Of a DNA stretch of 64,000 nucleotides, positions 42,783 to 51,616 are shown in pieces. Position numbers and translations under genes: made by a program. Each line of letters begins with the position of its first letter. Position 1 is the first letter of the stretch. The notes below the pieces were generated by a model. That model ran no database searches. It worked only from the letters and a program-made list of their open reading frames with translations, and was not told the origin of the DNA. The DNA comes from Streptomyces sp. JH14 (GTDB lineage Bacteria; Actinomycetota; Actinomycetes; Streptomycetales; Streptomycetaceae): the NCBI RefSeq assembly GCF_029428675.1, contig NZ_JAJNEL010000001.1, forward strand, positions 3,162,001-3,226,000. The letters run 5' to 3'.

Positions 42783-44078
42783 TCAGGAGAGCGCGCGGCC
42801 GATCAGATAGACGGCGGGCGCCGCGGCGGTCAGCGGCAGCGCCACACCGGCGGTCATGTGCACGAAACGTGACGGGTAGTCATAGCTGGCCGCCCGCAGC
42901 CCGATCAGCGCGCAGCCCCCGGCCGCGAGCCCGAGGAGGGCACCCTTCGCACCGAGGTCGGTCAGCCCGCCGGCCGCGACACCGGCCCCCGCGGCCGCGA
43001 GCAGGGCGACCACCACCGAGGCCGGTCCGGGCAGCGGCAGCGCCCGGGCGAGCACGGCGACCGCGACGGACACACCGCCCACCGTCACCGCGTCCGGCAC
43101 CGCGGCAAGGTGCCCGGCGGCGAGGATCGCCAGGGCCGCCGAGGCGACGGTGGCCATCAGCCCGTACATCCGCTCGTCGGCGCCCGCGTGACTGCGCAGC
43201 TGGAGGACGACGGTGAGCAGCACCCAGATGCCGAGGGTGCCGAGGATCGCCGCCGGAGCGTTCTCCCGGCCCGCGGCGAGCAGCACGACATCGGCGACGA
43301 ACCCGCCGGCGAAAGCGAGCGCGATGCCCTGCCGGGCCGGCCACATGCCGTTCAGCCGGAACCAGCCCGCCGCGGTCACGGCCTGGAGCAGCACCAGCGG
43401 TACGAACAGGGCGTACTGCCCGATCGCGGCACCGAGGGCGAGCAGCAGCCCGAGCCCCGCGGTGATCGCGGCCGGCTGCATGCCCGGCGCGATGATCGGC
43501 GAACGGCCCTCGGCACGGGCGCGCTGGGCGTCGGTGATGCGGCTGTTGCCCAGCGTGGTGGGGGCGCTGTAGCCGGAGGTGTCGTGTGCGGCGGCTTCCG
43601 CCGTGACAGCGCCGGGGGCGGCCTGGACCTCGGCCGGCAGTGGGTGGGAGCCCGTGGCGCCCTGTGGCGGCTGCGGGGCGGCCTCGGCGTACGGCTGCTC
43701 GTACTGCTGCTGGGCGTAGGGCTGCTCGTACTGCTGCTGGGCGTAGGACTGCCCGTCCTGCTGCGCCTGCCCGTACTGGGGCTGGGCATAGGACTGCCCG
43801 TCCTGCTGCGCCTGCCCGTACTGCGGCTGCCCGTACTGCGGCTGCGGCGCGGGCTGGACGGCCGGCTGGTACTGGGTGTCCCAGGTCTGGCCCTCCCACG
43901 TCTGTGTGACGCCCGGGTCCGGGAACGCCTGGCCGTTCGGGTCGTACGGGGCCTGCTGCCCGTACGGCTGCTCGCCGTACGCCGCCTGCGGCTCCTGCCC
44001 GTACGCGTAGCCGTACCCGGCACCCGGTCCCGACCCGGGCTCCTGTCCGTACGGATGCTGCTGATCGCTGCTGCTCAT
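42783..44078 (-). CDS. Membrane protein with Gln/Tyr/Pro-rich N-terminus
   Basis: The 431-residue protein begins MSSSDQQHPYGQEPG. Residues about 1-160 are low-complexity with repeats of QYGQAQQDGQSYA. Residues about 205-431 hold eight or nine hydrophobic segments. The start is ATG 44078 behind AGGAGGG. Proteins of this build are common in Streptomyces and unassigned; the N-terminal part is probably disordered and cytoplasmic. A MoaD-like gene lies 10 bases upstream in the same direction, and a hydrolase gene beyond it. Confidence 0.85.
   Translation of the reverse strand: MSSSDQQHPYGQEPGSGPGAGYGYAYGQEPQAAYGEQPYGQQAPYDPNGQAFPDPGVTQTWEGQTWDTQYQPAVQPAPQPQYGQPQYGQAQQDGQSYAQPQYGQAQQDGQSYAQQQYEQPYAQQQYEQPYAEAAPQPPQGATGSHPLPAEVQAAPGAVTAEAAAHDTSGYSAPTTLGNSRITDAQRARAEGRSPIIAPGMQPAAITAGLGLLLALGAAIGQYALFVPLVLLQAVTAAGWFRLNGMWPARQGIALAFAGGFVADVVLLAAGRENAPAAILGTLGIWVLLTVVLQLRSHAGADERMYGLMATVASAALAILAAGHLAAVPDAVTVGGVSVAVAVLARALPLPGPASVVVALLAAAGAGVAAGGLTDLGAKGALLGLAAGGCALIGLRAASYDYPSRFVHMTAGVALPLTAAAPAVYLIGRALS
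43690..43855 (-). repeat. Coding tandem repeats
   Basis: Two 27-base units (GGGCTGCTCGTACTGCTGCT...) are followed by two 45-base units that share GGACTGCCCGTCCTGCTGCG. They encode residues about 75-130 of the membrane protein. In-frame expansion keeps the reading frame, so the length may vary between strains. Confidence 0.75.
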
Positions 44079-44088
44079 GTTCTGCGGT

Positions 44089-44343
44089 TCACCCTCCTGC
44101 GAACGGCGGGAGCACCTCGACCGTGCCGCCCTCGGCAAGGCGTACGGTCTCATGGCCGCGGGTCCCGACGGGGTCACCGTCGATCAGGAACGAGCACCGT
44201 TGCAGCACCCGGGTGAGCTCTCCCGGGTGCCTCTCACGCACCGCGTCGAGCGCCTCTGCGAGCGTCGCGGCTGTGTACGGCTCCTCCGCGGTCCCGGCGG
44301 CGGCCTTGGCGGCGGCCCAGTAGCGGATGGTTACCGCTGGCAT
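44089..44343 (-). CDS. MoaD/ThiS-type sulphur-carrier protein
   Basis: The 84-residue ubiquitin-fold protein ends PPFAGG, the C-terminal diglycine that is adenylated and thiocarboxylated in MoaD and ThiS. It begins VTIRYWAAAKAAAG, the MoaD pattern. It would donate sulphur in molybdopterin, or thiamine or cysteine, synthesis; no partner enzyme is adjacent. The start is ATG 44343, 8 bases after AAGGGAG. Confidence 0.88.
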   Translation of the reverse strand: MPAVTIRYWAAAKAAAGTAEEPYTAATLAEALDAVRERHPGELTRVLQRCSFLIDGDPVGTRGHETVRLAEGGTVEVLPPFAGG

Positions 44344-44384
44344 GGCGACGCTCCCTTCGTCTGGCGTCAGCTGTCCATGATGAA

Positions 44385-45278
44385 TCACGCGGCCACCGAC
44401 CAGTCCGCGATACGGGTGAGCAAGCTCTCGTCCGCCGCGTTCTCCGCGTGCCCCATGCCCCGCTCCAGCCACATTTCGGCACCGCCCCGGGCCGCGTCGG
44501 CCAGCATTCTCGGGTGGTCGAGCGGGAAGTAGGGGTCCTGGTCGCCGTGGACGATCAGCAGCGGGGCCGGGGCGATCAGCGGGACCGACTCGACCGGCGA
44601 GAGCGGCACGGGGTTCCACTCGTTGCGGTCGATCCGGGTGCCGAAGCCGTACCGGCCGACCACCCGGCCGACGGGCCGGGTCACCACCCAGTGCAGTCGC
44701 CGCATCGGGGCCGTTCCCCGGTAGTACCAGCGGGCGGGGGCACTCACGGCAACCACTGCATCCGCGTGCGCTTCTGTGCGCCCCCCGTGCGCGGGAACCG
44801 GACGGGCAGTCCCACCGGTGACCTCGGCCGTACCGGGCGCCGTATACAGCGCGCCGTGCCGCAGCACCACGGAACCACCCATCGAGAACCCGACCGTCAC
44901 CACACGGCGGTGCCCGAGGGAGCGCGCCCAGGCCACCGCGGCGGCCAGATCCAGCACCTCGCGGTCACCCACCGTCGACCGCCCGCCGGACCCGCCGTGC
45001 CCCCGGAAGGAGAACGTGATCACGGCCGCACGCTGGGCGAACACCCGCGCCGCCCGCCGCACGGCGGGCCGGTCCGCCGCGCCCGTGAAACCGTGCGCGA
45101 CCACGATCGCCGTACCGGCGCCGACCGGGCCGGTGCCGGGCCCGGCACCGGTCGTACACGGTTCGTACACCGCCTCGATCGACAGCCCGTCATCCGTCCG
45201 CAATGTCGCACGCCGGGCCCCCGGCGTGATCAAACAAACAGGGGAACTCCGAAACGGACTCTCGGACACAGAACTCAT
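44385..45278 (-). CDS. Alpha/beta hydrolase
   Basis: The 297-residue hydrolase has the oxyanion-hole segment VVAHGFTG, nucleophile elbow VGFSMGGS (serine), acid HGDQDPYFP and histidine GMGHAE. This triad order fits prolyl-peptidase-like or esterase-type hydrolases. The start is ATG 45278. It is divergent from the glnR region. The substrate is unknown. Confidence 0.9.
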   Translation of the reverse strand: MSSVSESPFRSSPVCLITPGARRATLRTDDGLSIEAVYEPCTTGAGPGTGPVGAGTAIVVAHGFTGAADRPAVRRAARVFAQRAAVITFSFRGHGGSGGRSTVGDREVLDLAAAVAWARSLGHRRVVTVGFSMGGSVVLRHGALYTAPGTAEVTGGTARPVPAHGGRTEAHADAVVAVSAPARWYYRGTAPMRRLHWVVTRPVGRVVGRYGFGTRIDRNEWNPVPLSPVESVPLIAPAPLLIVHGDQDPYFPLDHPRMLADAARGGAEMWLERGMGHAENAADESLLTRIADWSVAA

Positions 45279-45300
45279 GTGGGCTATTCTGCTGGGAAGA

Positions 45301-45332
45301 GGATCCGGGCAACGCAGCCCCCGGGTCCTTTT
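45301..45332 (+). terminator. Hairpin with T-run in the hydrolase-glnR region
   Basis: GGATCCGGG / CCCGGGTCC (one G-T pair) with a 10-base loop is followed directly by TTTT. It could be a terminator of a rightward transcript or an element of the glnR leader; which is not clear. Confidence 0.45.
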
Positions 45333-45522
45333 GTGCTTTCCCCGCGTTGTTACGACGACGTTTCGACAAGCTCAGCGGACCCAGGGCGCGGGGCCGCACC
45401 GTAAAACCCGTGTGACGGATGTCGTGCGGGAGCACCGTAAAAACGTACGAAGAAGTGCCGCATACTCCCCCGGGTCCCGCCCGGGAGTGCCCCTCTCGCA
45501 GGGAACGAGGAGGACCGACGTA

Positions 45523-45582
45523 ATGGGCGAGCAAACCGTGCACGATCATCGACCGACGACTCAGGCAGGTGGGCGGCGATGA
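45523..45582 (+). CDS. 19-codon upstream ORF coupled to glnR
   Basis: ATG 45523 follows GAGGAGGA, a far better ribosome site than glnR has. The peptide [19 protein letters not shown] ends in TGA overlapping the glnR ATG (ATGA). Translation of this leader could feed ribosomes onto glnR. Sequence alone does not show that it is translated. Confidence 0.55.
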   Translation: MGEQTVHDHRPTTQAGGRR

Positions 45583-46391
45583 GTTCACTGCTGCTTCTGA
45601 CGAATGCCCTCCAGCCGTCGACGGAGGTGCTTCCCGCCCTCGGTCTTCTGCTGCACAACGTGCGGGTGGCCCCTGCCGAGGGCCCCGCTCTCGTCGACAC
45701 CCCCGGTGCCGACGTCATCCTGGTCGACGGGCGCCGCGACCTGCCGCAGGTGCGGTCGCTGTGCCAGCTGCTGCGGTCCACCGGACCGGGCTGTCCGCTG
45801 ATCCTCGTCGTGACGGAGGGCGGTCTCGCGGCCGTCACCGCCGACTGGGGCATCGACGACGTGCTGCTGGACACGGCCGGACCGGCGGAGGTCGAGGCAC
45901 GACTACGGCTGGCCACCGGCCGGCAGCAGATCACCTGCGACGACTCCCCGATGGAGATCCGCAACGGCGATCTGTCGGTCGACGAGGCGACGTACAGCGC
46001 GAAGCTGAAGGGCCGGGTCCTCGACCTGACCTTCAAGGAATTCGAACTGCTCAAATACCTCGCACAGCACCCGGGCCGGGTCTTCACCCGCGCCCAGCTG
46101 CTCCAGGAGGTCTGGGGCTACGACTACTTCGGCGGTACGCGGACGGTCGACGTCCATGTCCGGCGGCTGCGCGCCAAGCTCGGCCCCGAGCACGAGTCGC
46201 TGATCGGCACGGTCCGCAACGTCGGCTACCGCTTCGTCACGCCGGAGAAGGTGGAGCGCGCGGCCGAGGAGGCCAAGGCCAGGGCGGCGAAGACGGGGGC
46301 GGACGCGCCGGCCGGAGCCCTCACCCGTCCGGAGTACTCGGAGGTAGCCGAGGTCACGGAAGAAGCCCCTGTCCGGCCTGCCAACAGGTAG
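45579..46391 (+). CDS. glnR: Nitrogen regulator GlnR
   Basis: The 270-residue OmpR-type regulator has a receiver-like domain (residues 1-110; D50 conserved in VDGRRD) but no partner kinase, and a C-terminal winged helix ([34 protein letters not shown]). It matches the orphan GlnR of Streptomyces, which controls nitrogen-assimilation genes such as glnA, amtB and nirB. The tail after about residue 225 is Ala/Glu-rich. It overlaps an upstream short ORF. A LacI gene follows 24 bases later. Confidence 0.95.
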   Translation: MSSLLLLTNALQPSTEVLPALGLLLHNVRVAPAEGPALVDTPGADVILVDGRRDLPQVRSLCQLLRSTGPGCPLILVVTEGGLAAVTADWGIDDVLLDTAGPAEVEARLRLATGRQQITCDDSPMEIRNGDLSVDEATYSAKLKGRVLDLTFKEFELLKYLAQHPGRVFTRAQLLQEVWGYDYFGGTRTVDVHVRRLRAKLGPEHESLIGTVRNVGYRFVTPEKVERAAEEAKARAAKTGADAPAGALTRPEYSEVAEVTEEAPVRPANR

Positions 46392-46415
46392 GTCCATCCG
46401 CGTAGACTGCCGCGC

Positions 46416-47462
46416 GTGGCCAAGGTGACGCGGGACGATGTGGCGAGACTGGCGGGGACGTCGACCGCGGTCGTCAGCTACGTCATCAACAACGGACCCC
46501 GGCCGGTTGCCCCGGCCACGCGCGAGCGGGTACTCGGCGCGATCAAGGAGCTGGGCTACCGGCCCGACCGGGTCGCCCAGGCGATGGCGTCACGGCGGAC
46601 CGACCTCATAGGAATGATCGTTCCGGACGCCCGCCAGCCGTTCTTCGCGGAGATGGCGCACGCGGTCGAACAGGCCGCGGCCGAGCGCGGAAAGATGGTC
46701 CTGGTCGGCAACTCCGACTACCGCGACGAGCGCGAGGTCCACTACCTGCGGGCTTTCCTCGGGATGCGGGTCTCCGGGCTGATCCTGGTCAGCCAGGGCC
46801 CCAGCGAGCGGGCGGCGGCCGAGATAGAGGCATGGGACGCGCGGGTCGTGCTGCTGCACGAGCGGCCGGAGGCGATCGATGACGTCGCGGTCGTCACGGA
46901 CGACATCGGCGGCGCGCAGCTGGCCACCCGGCACCTGCTCGAGCACGGCAACGCGTACGTGGCGTGCCTCGGCGGCATGGAGACGACTCCGGCGGTCGGC
47001 GACCCGGTCGCCGACCACGTCGAGGGCTGGCGCCGGGCGATGCACGAGTCCGGACGGTCGACCGAGGGCCGGCTCTTCCAGGCCCCGTACAACCGTTACG
47101 ACGCCTACCAGGTGGCGCTCGGGCTGCTGGCCGGCCCGGACCGCCCGCCGGCGATCTTCTGCTCGACGGACGACCAGGCCATCGGGGTGCTGCGGGCGGC
47201 GCGCGAACTGCGGATCGATGTGCCCGGGGAGCTCGCGGTGGCGGGCTTCGACGACGTGAAGGAAGCGGGTCTGACCGATCCGCCGCTGACCACGATCTCC
47301 TCGGACCGCCCGGCGATGGCGCGCGCCGCGGTGGACCTGGTGCTCGACGACGCGCTGCGCGTGTCGGGGTCGCGGCGGGAGCGGCTGAAGCAGTTCCCGT
47401 CGGCGCTCGTGGTGCGGCGCTCGTGCGGGTGCGGGGAGCCGGCGGCCGGTCTGCTCCAGTAG
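46416..47462 (+). CDS. LacI-family regulator
   Basis: The 348-residue protein has an N-terminal LacI helix-turn-helix ([20 protein letters not shown]) and hinge ([17 protein letters not shown]). The periplasmic-binding-protein-like sugar domain follows. The start is GTG 46416. A sugar ligand is likely but cannot be named. It is close behind glnR but probably independently regulated. A cysteine-containing C-terminus (RRSCGCGEP) is unusual for LacI proteins. Confidence 0.92.
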   Translation: MAKVTRDDVARLAGTSTAVVSYVINNGPRPVAPATRERVLGAIKELGYRPDRVAQAMASRRTDLIGMIVPDARQPFFAEMAHAVEQAAAERGKMVLVGNSDYRDEREVHYLRAFLGMRVSGLILVSQGPSERAAAEIEAWDARVVLLHERPEAIDDVAVVTDDIGGAQLATRHLLEHGNAYVACLGGMETTPAVGDPVADHVEGWRRAMHESGRSTEGRLFQAPYNRYDAYQVALGLLAGPDRPPAIFCSTDDQAIGVLRAARELRIDVPGELAVAGFDDVKEAGLTDPPLTTISSDRPAMARAAVDLVLDDALRVSGSRRERLKQFPSALVVRRSCGCGEPAAGLLQ

Positions 47463-47566
47463 GCGGCCGACGCCCGTACGGTCTTTATATCGGGCATACG
47501 CGGTTCTGCCGGGCTTCTCAGCGCCCGCTCAGGCTTCTCTCATGTTCCGTGGCCACAGTCGTAGAC

Positions 47567-48700
47567 ATGACTGAGAGCCAGCGCCCGAGCGGCGAGTACC
47601 CGACGTACCCCTCGTACGGCAACGGTGACGCGGCCTACCCGCCGCCGCCCGCCTACCGGCCCGCGCAGCCGATCTCCACCGGCCCCGGAACCACCGTGTG
47701 GCCAGGCAACGGCGGCGCCGACGGTCACAGCGGTGGCGGCGACGGCTACGGCGGCCACGGCCAGGGGCTGCCGCAGCCCGCCCCCCAGCCGTCCGGGCAC
47801 GGACGCCGGGTCCGGCGACCGGTCGCCCTCCTGGCGTCCGTGGCCATCGCGGCGGCGGTCGTCGGCGGGGTCACCGCCACCGCCATCGGCCAGTTCACCG
47901 ACGCCGGCTCCGGCGGCACCGGCAGCAGTGGTGTGGTCAGTGGCACGACGGTCTCGCAGAGCAGTGCGGGCACCGTCGCCGGCGTCGCGAAGGCGGTGTC
48001 GCCGGCGATCGTCGAGATCGGCGCGACCTCGACCGCGGGCGAGTCCACCGGCTCCGGCGTGGTCATCACGTCCGACGGCGAGATCGTCACCAACAACCAC
48101 GTCATCGCGGGCGCCTCCTCGATCAAGGTGACGCTGAGCACCGGCAGGACGTACACCGCGAAGGTCCTCGGCACGGACGCGGACAAGGATCTCGCGCTCA
48201 TCGAGCTGCAGGGCGCGAGCGGGCTGAAGACGGCCACGCTCGGCGACTCGTCCGGGGTCCAGGTCGGCGACCAGGTCGTCGCGATCGGCTCGCCCGAAGG
48301 CCTCACCGGCACCGTCACCAGCGGCATCGTCTCCGCGCTGAACCGCGATGTCACCGTCGCCAAGGACAGCGAGGACGGCCGGGGCCAGTGGCAGCAGGGC
48401 GGGGGCGACGGCGGCTGGCCGTTCCAGTTCGGCGGGCAGCAGTTCAACGGTGACACCGGCGACTCGACCACCACCTACAAGGCCATCCAGACCGACGCCT
48501 CGCTCAACCCCGGCAACTCCGGTGGCGCGCTCATCAACATGAAGGGCGAGATCATCGGTATCAACTCGGCGATGTACTCGGCGAGTTCGCCGGACGGATC
48601 GAGCAGCTCCGGTGCGGGCAGCGTCGGTCTCGGCTTCGCCATCCCGGTGAACACGCTCAAGGCCGACCTCGGCACACTGCGGTCCGGCGACGGGGACTGA
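47567..48700 (+). CDS. HtrA-like S1C serine protease, without PDZ
   Basis: The 377-residue protein has a Pro/Gly/Tyr-rich cytoplasmic N-terminus (1-82), one membrane span (about 85-108) and an extracellular trypsin-like domain with H178 (TNNHV), D208 (DKDLALIE) and S318 (GNSGGA). It lacks a PDZ domain, which most HtrA proteases carry. The start is ATG 47567. It lies before a response regulator/histidine kinase pair in an order reminiscent of mprAB-pepD of mycobacteria, so an envelope-stress role is likely. Confidence 0.92.
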   Translation: MTESQRPSGEYPTYPSYGNGDAAYPPPPAYRPAQPISTGPGTTVWPGNGGADGHSGGGDGYGGHGQGLPQPAPQPSGHGRRVRRPVALLASVAIAAAVVGGVTATAIGQFTDAGSGGTGSSGVVSGTTVSQSSAGTVAGVAKAVSPAIVEIGATSTAGESTGSGVVITSDGEIVTNNHVIAGASSIKVTLSTGRTYTAKVLGTDADKDLALIELQGASGLKTATLGDSSGVQVGDQVVAIGSPEGLTGTVTSGIVSALNRDVTVAKDSEDGRGQWQQGGGDGGWPFQFGGQQFNGDTGDSTTTYKAIQTDASLNPGNSGGALINMKGEIIGINSAMYSASSPDGSSSSGAGSVGLGFAIPVNTLKADLGTLRSGDGD

Positions 48701-48887
48701 GGCGCCCGGCCGTGAACCACCCGCCCGGCACCCCCACCGGCACCGCCCGCCGCGCGGGAACCGGGCCGCACGACGCCGCGCCGCGGCCGTGCGAGGCTGA
48801 GAGAGCGGGGCGCGGAGACCCCGGACAGGACCCCGCACGGCCGGACACGGAGAGCACGGCCGGACACAGAGAAGAGGAAGACGAGCG

Positions 48888-49619
48888 ATGAGCCCCGCCG
48901 AAGACGATCCGCAGCGCATCCTGATCGTCGACGACGAGCCCGCCGTGCGCGAGGCCCTGCAGCGCAGCCTCGCCTTCGAGGGATACGCCACGCAGGTCGC
49001 CGTCGACGGCCTCGACGCGCTGGCCAGGGCGGAGTCGTACGCCCCCGATCTGATCGTCCTCGACATCCAGATGCCGCGGATGGACGGCCTGACCGCCGCC
49101 CGCCGCATCCGCTCCACCGGGGCCACCACCCCCATCCTGATGCTCACCGCGCGTGACACGGTCGGCGACCGGGTCACCGGGCTCGACGCGGGCGCCGACG
49201 ACTATCTGGTCAAGCCGTTCGAACTGGACGAGCTCTTCGCCCGCATCCGGGCCCTGCTGCGCCGCAGCTCGTACGCGGCCGCGGCGGGCGGCGACGTCCC
49301 CGACGCCGATGTGCTGTCGTTCGCCGATCTGCGGATGGACCTCGCCACCCGTGAGGTCACCCGCGGTACGCGCCGCGTCGAACTGACCCGGACCGAGTTC
49401 ACGCTGCTGGAGATGTTCCTGGCCCACCCGCGGCAGGTGCTGACCCGCGAGCAGATCCTGAAGGCGGTCTGGGGCTTCGACTTCGAACCGAGCTCCAACT
49501 CCCTGGACGTGTACGTGATGTACCTGCGCCGCAAGACGGAAGCGGGCGGTGAACCGCGGCTCGTGCACACGGTGCGGGGCGTCGGGTACGCGCTGCGGGC
49601 CGGCGGGGGTGACGGGTGA
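48888..49619 (+). CDS. Response regulator, OmpR family (MprA-like)
   Basis: The 243-residue protein has a receiver domain with D59 in LIVLDIQMP and K-type site VKPFELDEL, and a winged helix DNA-binding domain ([32 protein letters not shown]). The start is ATG 48888 behind AGAGGAAG. The next gene, its kinase, overlaps it by 4 bases. It is most like MprA/CseB-type regulators of envelope stress. Confidence 0.93.
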   Translation: MSPAEDDPQRILIVDDEPAVREALQRSLAFEGYATQVAVDGLDALARAESYAPDLIVLDIQMPRMDGLTAARRIRSTGATTPILMLTARDTVGDRVTGLDAGADDYLVKPFELDELFARIRALLRRSSYAAAAGGDVPDADVLSFADLRMDLATREVTRGTRRVELTRTEFTLLEMFLAHPRQVLTREQILKAVWGFDFEPSSNSLDVYVMYLRRKTEAGGEPRLVHTVRGVGYALRAGGGDG

Positions 49620-51031
49620 CGGGCCCGCTGCACCGGATCCGCGCGCTGCCGCTGCGCTCCCGGCTGGCGATGCTGGTCGCGACCGCGGTGGCGGTCGCGG
49701 TGGCGGCGGTGGCTCTGGCCTGCTGGCTGACCACGCGGGACCGGCTGATCGAACAGCTCGACTCGAGTCTGCGACAGGTCCGTCCCACCGGGGCCGACGT
49801 CGACGTCCTCACGCGGGCCTGCGCCGACCCGGACGAAGTCCTGTTCCTCCCCACGTCCTACACGCTCCAGCTGGTGCTGGCGACGAGCACGACGCCCTGC
49901 ACCCAGCCGGAGAAGTCCCCGATCCCGGTGCAGCTCGCCGACCGGGCCGTCGCCGCCGGGGTGCGGAGGGACGCGGTGCACACCACCGCGGCGAAGGACG
50001 GCACCGAGATGCGCGTCTACACCTCGGCCGTTCACGGTCCGGGAAGCCGCCCCGGGATCGCCGTATCCGTGGCCCTGCCCATGAAACAGGTCACCGACCC
50101 CCTCGACCAGCTGGCGCTCGTCCTGCTCTCCGTCTCCGGCATCGGCGTCATCGGCGCGGGCGCCGCCGGCCTGTGGGTGGCCCGAACCGGCCTGCGCCCC
50201 GTGGACGAACTCACCGAGGCCGTCGAGCACGTCGCCCGCACCGAGGACCTCACTCTCCGCATCCCGGTCGAGGGCGAGGACGAGATCGCCCGGCTGTCAC
50301 GCTCCTTCAACTCGATGACCGCTTCCCTCGCCACGTCCCGCGACCGGCAGTCGCAGCTGATCGCGGACGCCGGCCACGAACTGCGCACCCCGCTGACCTC
50401 GCTGCGTACGAACGTGGAACTGCTCGCCCGCAGCGAGGAGACCGGCCGGCCGATTCCGCCGGACGACCGCAGGGCGCTGATGAAGTCCGTCACGGCGCAG
50501 ATGACCGAGCTGGCCTCCCTCATCGGCGACCTCCAGGAGCTGGCCCGACCCGATGCGGCCAGGAGCGGCCCGCTGCAGGTCGTCGGCCTGCACGACATCG
50601 CGTCCGCCGCCCTGGAACGGGCCAGGCTCCGCGGGCCCGAGCTGACCATCACCGCGGACCTCGAACCCTGGTACGTGCGGACCGAGCCGGCGGCGCTGGA
50701 ACGGGCCGTCGTCAACGTCCTGGACAACGCAGTGAAGTTCAGTCCGCAGCACGGCACGATCGAGGTGGCCCTGCGCGGCGGGGAGCTGACCGTACTGGAC
50801 CGGGGCCCTGGCATCCCGCCCGAAGAACTCCCGTATGTCTTCGAACGCTTCTGGCGTTCCCCGTCCGCCCGCCAGCTGCCGGGCTCGGGCCTGGGCCTGT
50901 CGATCGTCGCGCGTACGGTCCAGCAGTCCGGCGGCGAAGTCTCCCTGCGCCCGGCGCCGGGAGGCGGCACGGAGGCCTGGATCCGTCTGCCGGGCGCCCC
51001 GCAGCCGCCGCCGGAGACGACGGGGGCATGA
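49616..51031 (+). CDS. Sensor histidine kinase (MprB-like)
   Basis: The 471-residue protein has a first membrane span (residues about 16-40), an extracellular sensor region of about 125 residues containing two cysteines, a second span (about 165-188) and a HAMP domain. The phosphoacceptor H254 lies in [13 protein letters not shown], with N-box VLDNAVKFS and G-box [12 protein letters not shown] 49616 overlaps the response regulator stop (GTGA). It phosphorylates the adjacent regulator; the signal is unknown. Confidence 0.93.
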   Translation: MTGPLHRIRALPLRSRLAMLVATAVAVAVAAVALACWLTTRDRLIEQLDSSLRQVRPTGADVDVLTRACADPDEVLFLPTSYTLQLVLATSTTPCTQPEKSPIPVQLADRAVAAGVRRDAVHTTAAKDGTEMRVYTSAVHGPGSRPGIAVSVALPMKQVTDPLDQLALVLLSVSGIGVIGAGAAGLWVARTGLRPVDELTEAVEHVARTEDLTLRIPVEGEDEIARLSRSFNSMTASLATSRDRQSQLIADAGHELRTPLTSLRTNVELLARSEETGRPIPPDDRRALMKSVTAQMTELASLIGDLQELARPDAARSGPLQVVGLHDIASAALERARLRGPELTITADLEPWYVRTEPAALERAVVNVLDNAVKFSPQHGTIEVALRGGELTVLDRGPGIPPEELPYVFERFWRSPSARQLPGSGLGLSIVARTVQQSGGEVSLRPAPGGGTEAWIRLPGAPQPPPETTGA

Positions 51032-51101
51032 CGGCCGCCCCCCGGACCGGGGCCTGCGGGGCGTCTGTGCCGCGGCCTCGGCCGTGACCCGCCCGGCCGG
51101 C

Positions 51102-51521
51102 CTACTCCGGGACGGGCCCCGTCGCCTGGCGTACGGCGGCCACCGTGCTGGCCTCCACCGCCGCGACGCCCGCTTCGCTCGCGGGCCCCAGACCGTGACG
51201 AGCCGCCAGCCAGGAGGCATCGTTGCAGGTCACCCAGGTGTCACCGGCGGCGTCCTGCCAGGCCAGCGCCTTCGACGGGAGGTCGATGCCGGCGGTCTGC
51301 CGGTCCTGCATCAGCTGCGTCCCGCCCTCGGGCTTGCCGAAGATCAGCAGCTCGGTCGGCCGGAGATCCAGGCCGATGCTGGCGGCATGGTCCGCGTGGT
51401 CGATCCGCGCGAACACCTGGAACCCCGAGGCGGTGATCGCCTCCTGGAGCCGGTCGATCGTCTCGCGGACGGTCCCGTTCCCGGCAACGGTGACCAAGCC
51501 GTCATCTGCGTCTGCAGTCAT
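51102..51521 (-). CDS. DUF302 protein
   Basis: The 139-residue protein has the DUF302 core: TIDRLQEAITASGFQVFARIDHADHA, then RPTELLIFGKPEGGTQLMQ and SKALAWQD. DUF302 proteins are small soluble or exported proteins of unknown activity, reported to bind organic acids or metals in some cases. The start is ATG 51521. It converges with the kinase gene across 70 bases. Confidence 0.9.
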   Translation of the reverse strand: MTADADDGLVTVAGNGTVRETIDRLQEAITASGFQVFARIDHADHAASIGLDLRPTELLIFGKPEGGTQLMQDRQTAGIDLPSKALAWQDAAGDTWVTCNDASWLAARHGLGPASEAGVAAVEASTVAAVRQATGPVPE

Positions 51522-51564
51522 GTTTCCGACACTATGCGAGGCCCTGCCCCGAACCGCTGACGAC

Positions 51565-51600
51565 AGCGGGGCGGTGGGCCGGATGGCCCACCGCCCCGCT
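51565..51600. terminator. Terminator after the 5'-nucleotidase gene
   Basis: A perfect 16-base-pair stem (AGCGGGGCGGTGGGCC / GGCCCACCGCCCCGCT) with a GGAT loop lies 16 bases beyond the leftward stop. Confidence 0.85.
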
Positions 51601-51616
51601 CACCCGGTCCTCCGGC

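Noticed and set aside
43690..43855. CRISPR-like repeat
   Set aside because: Repeats are contiguous, in frame and code Gln/Tyr-rich protein; no unique spacers.
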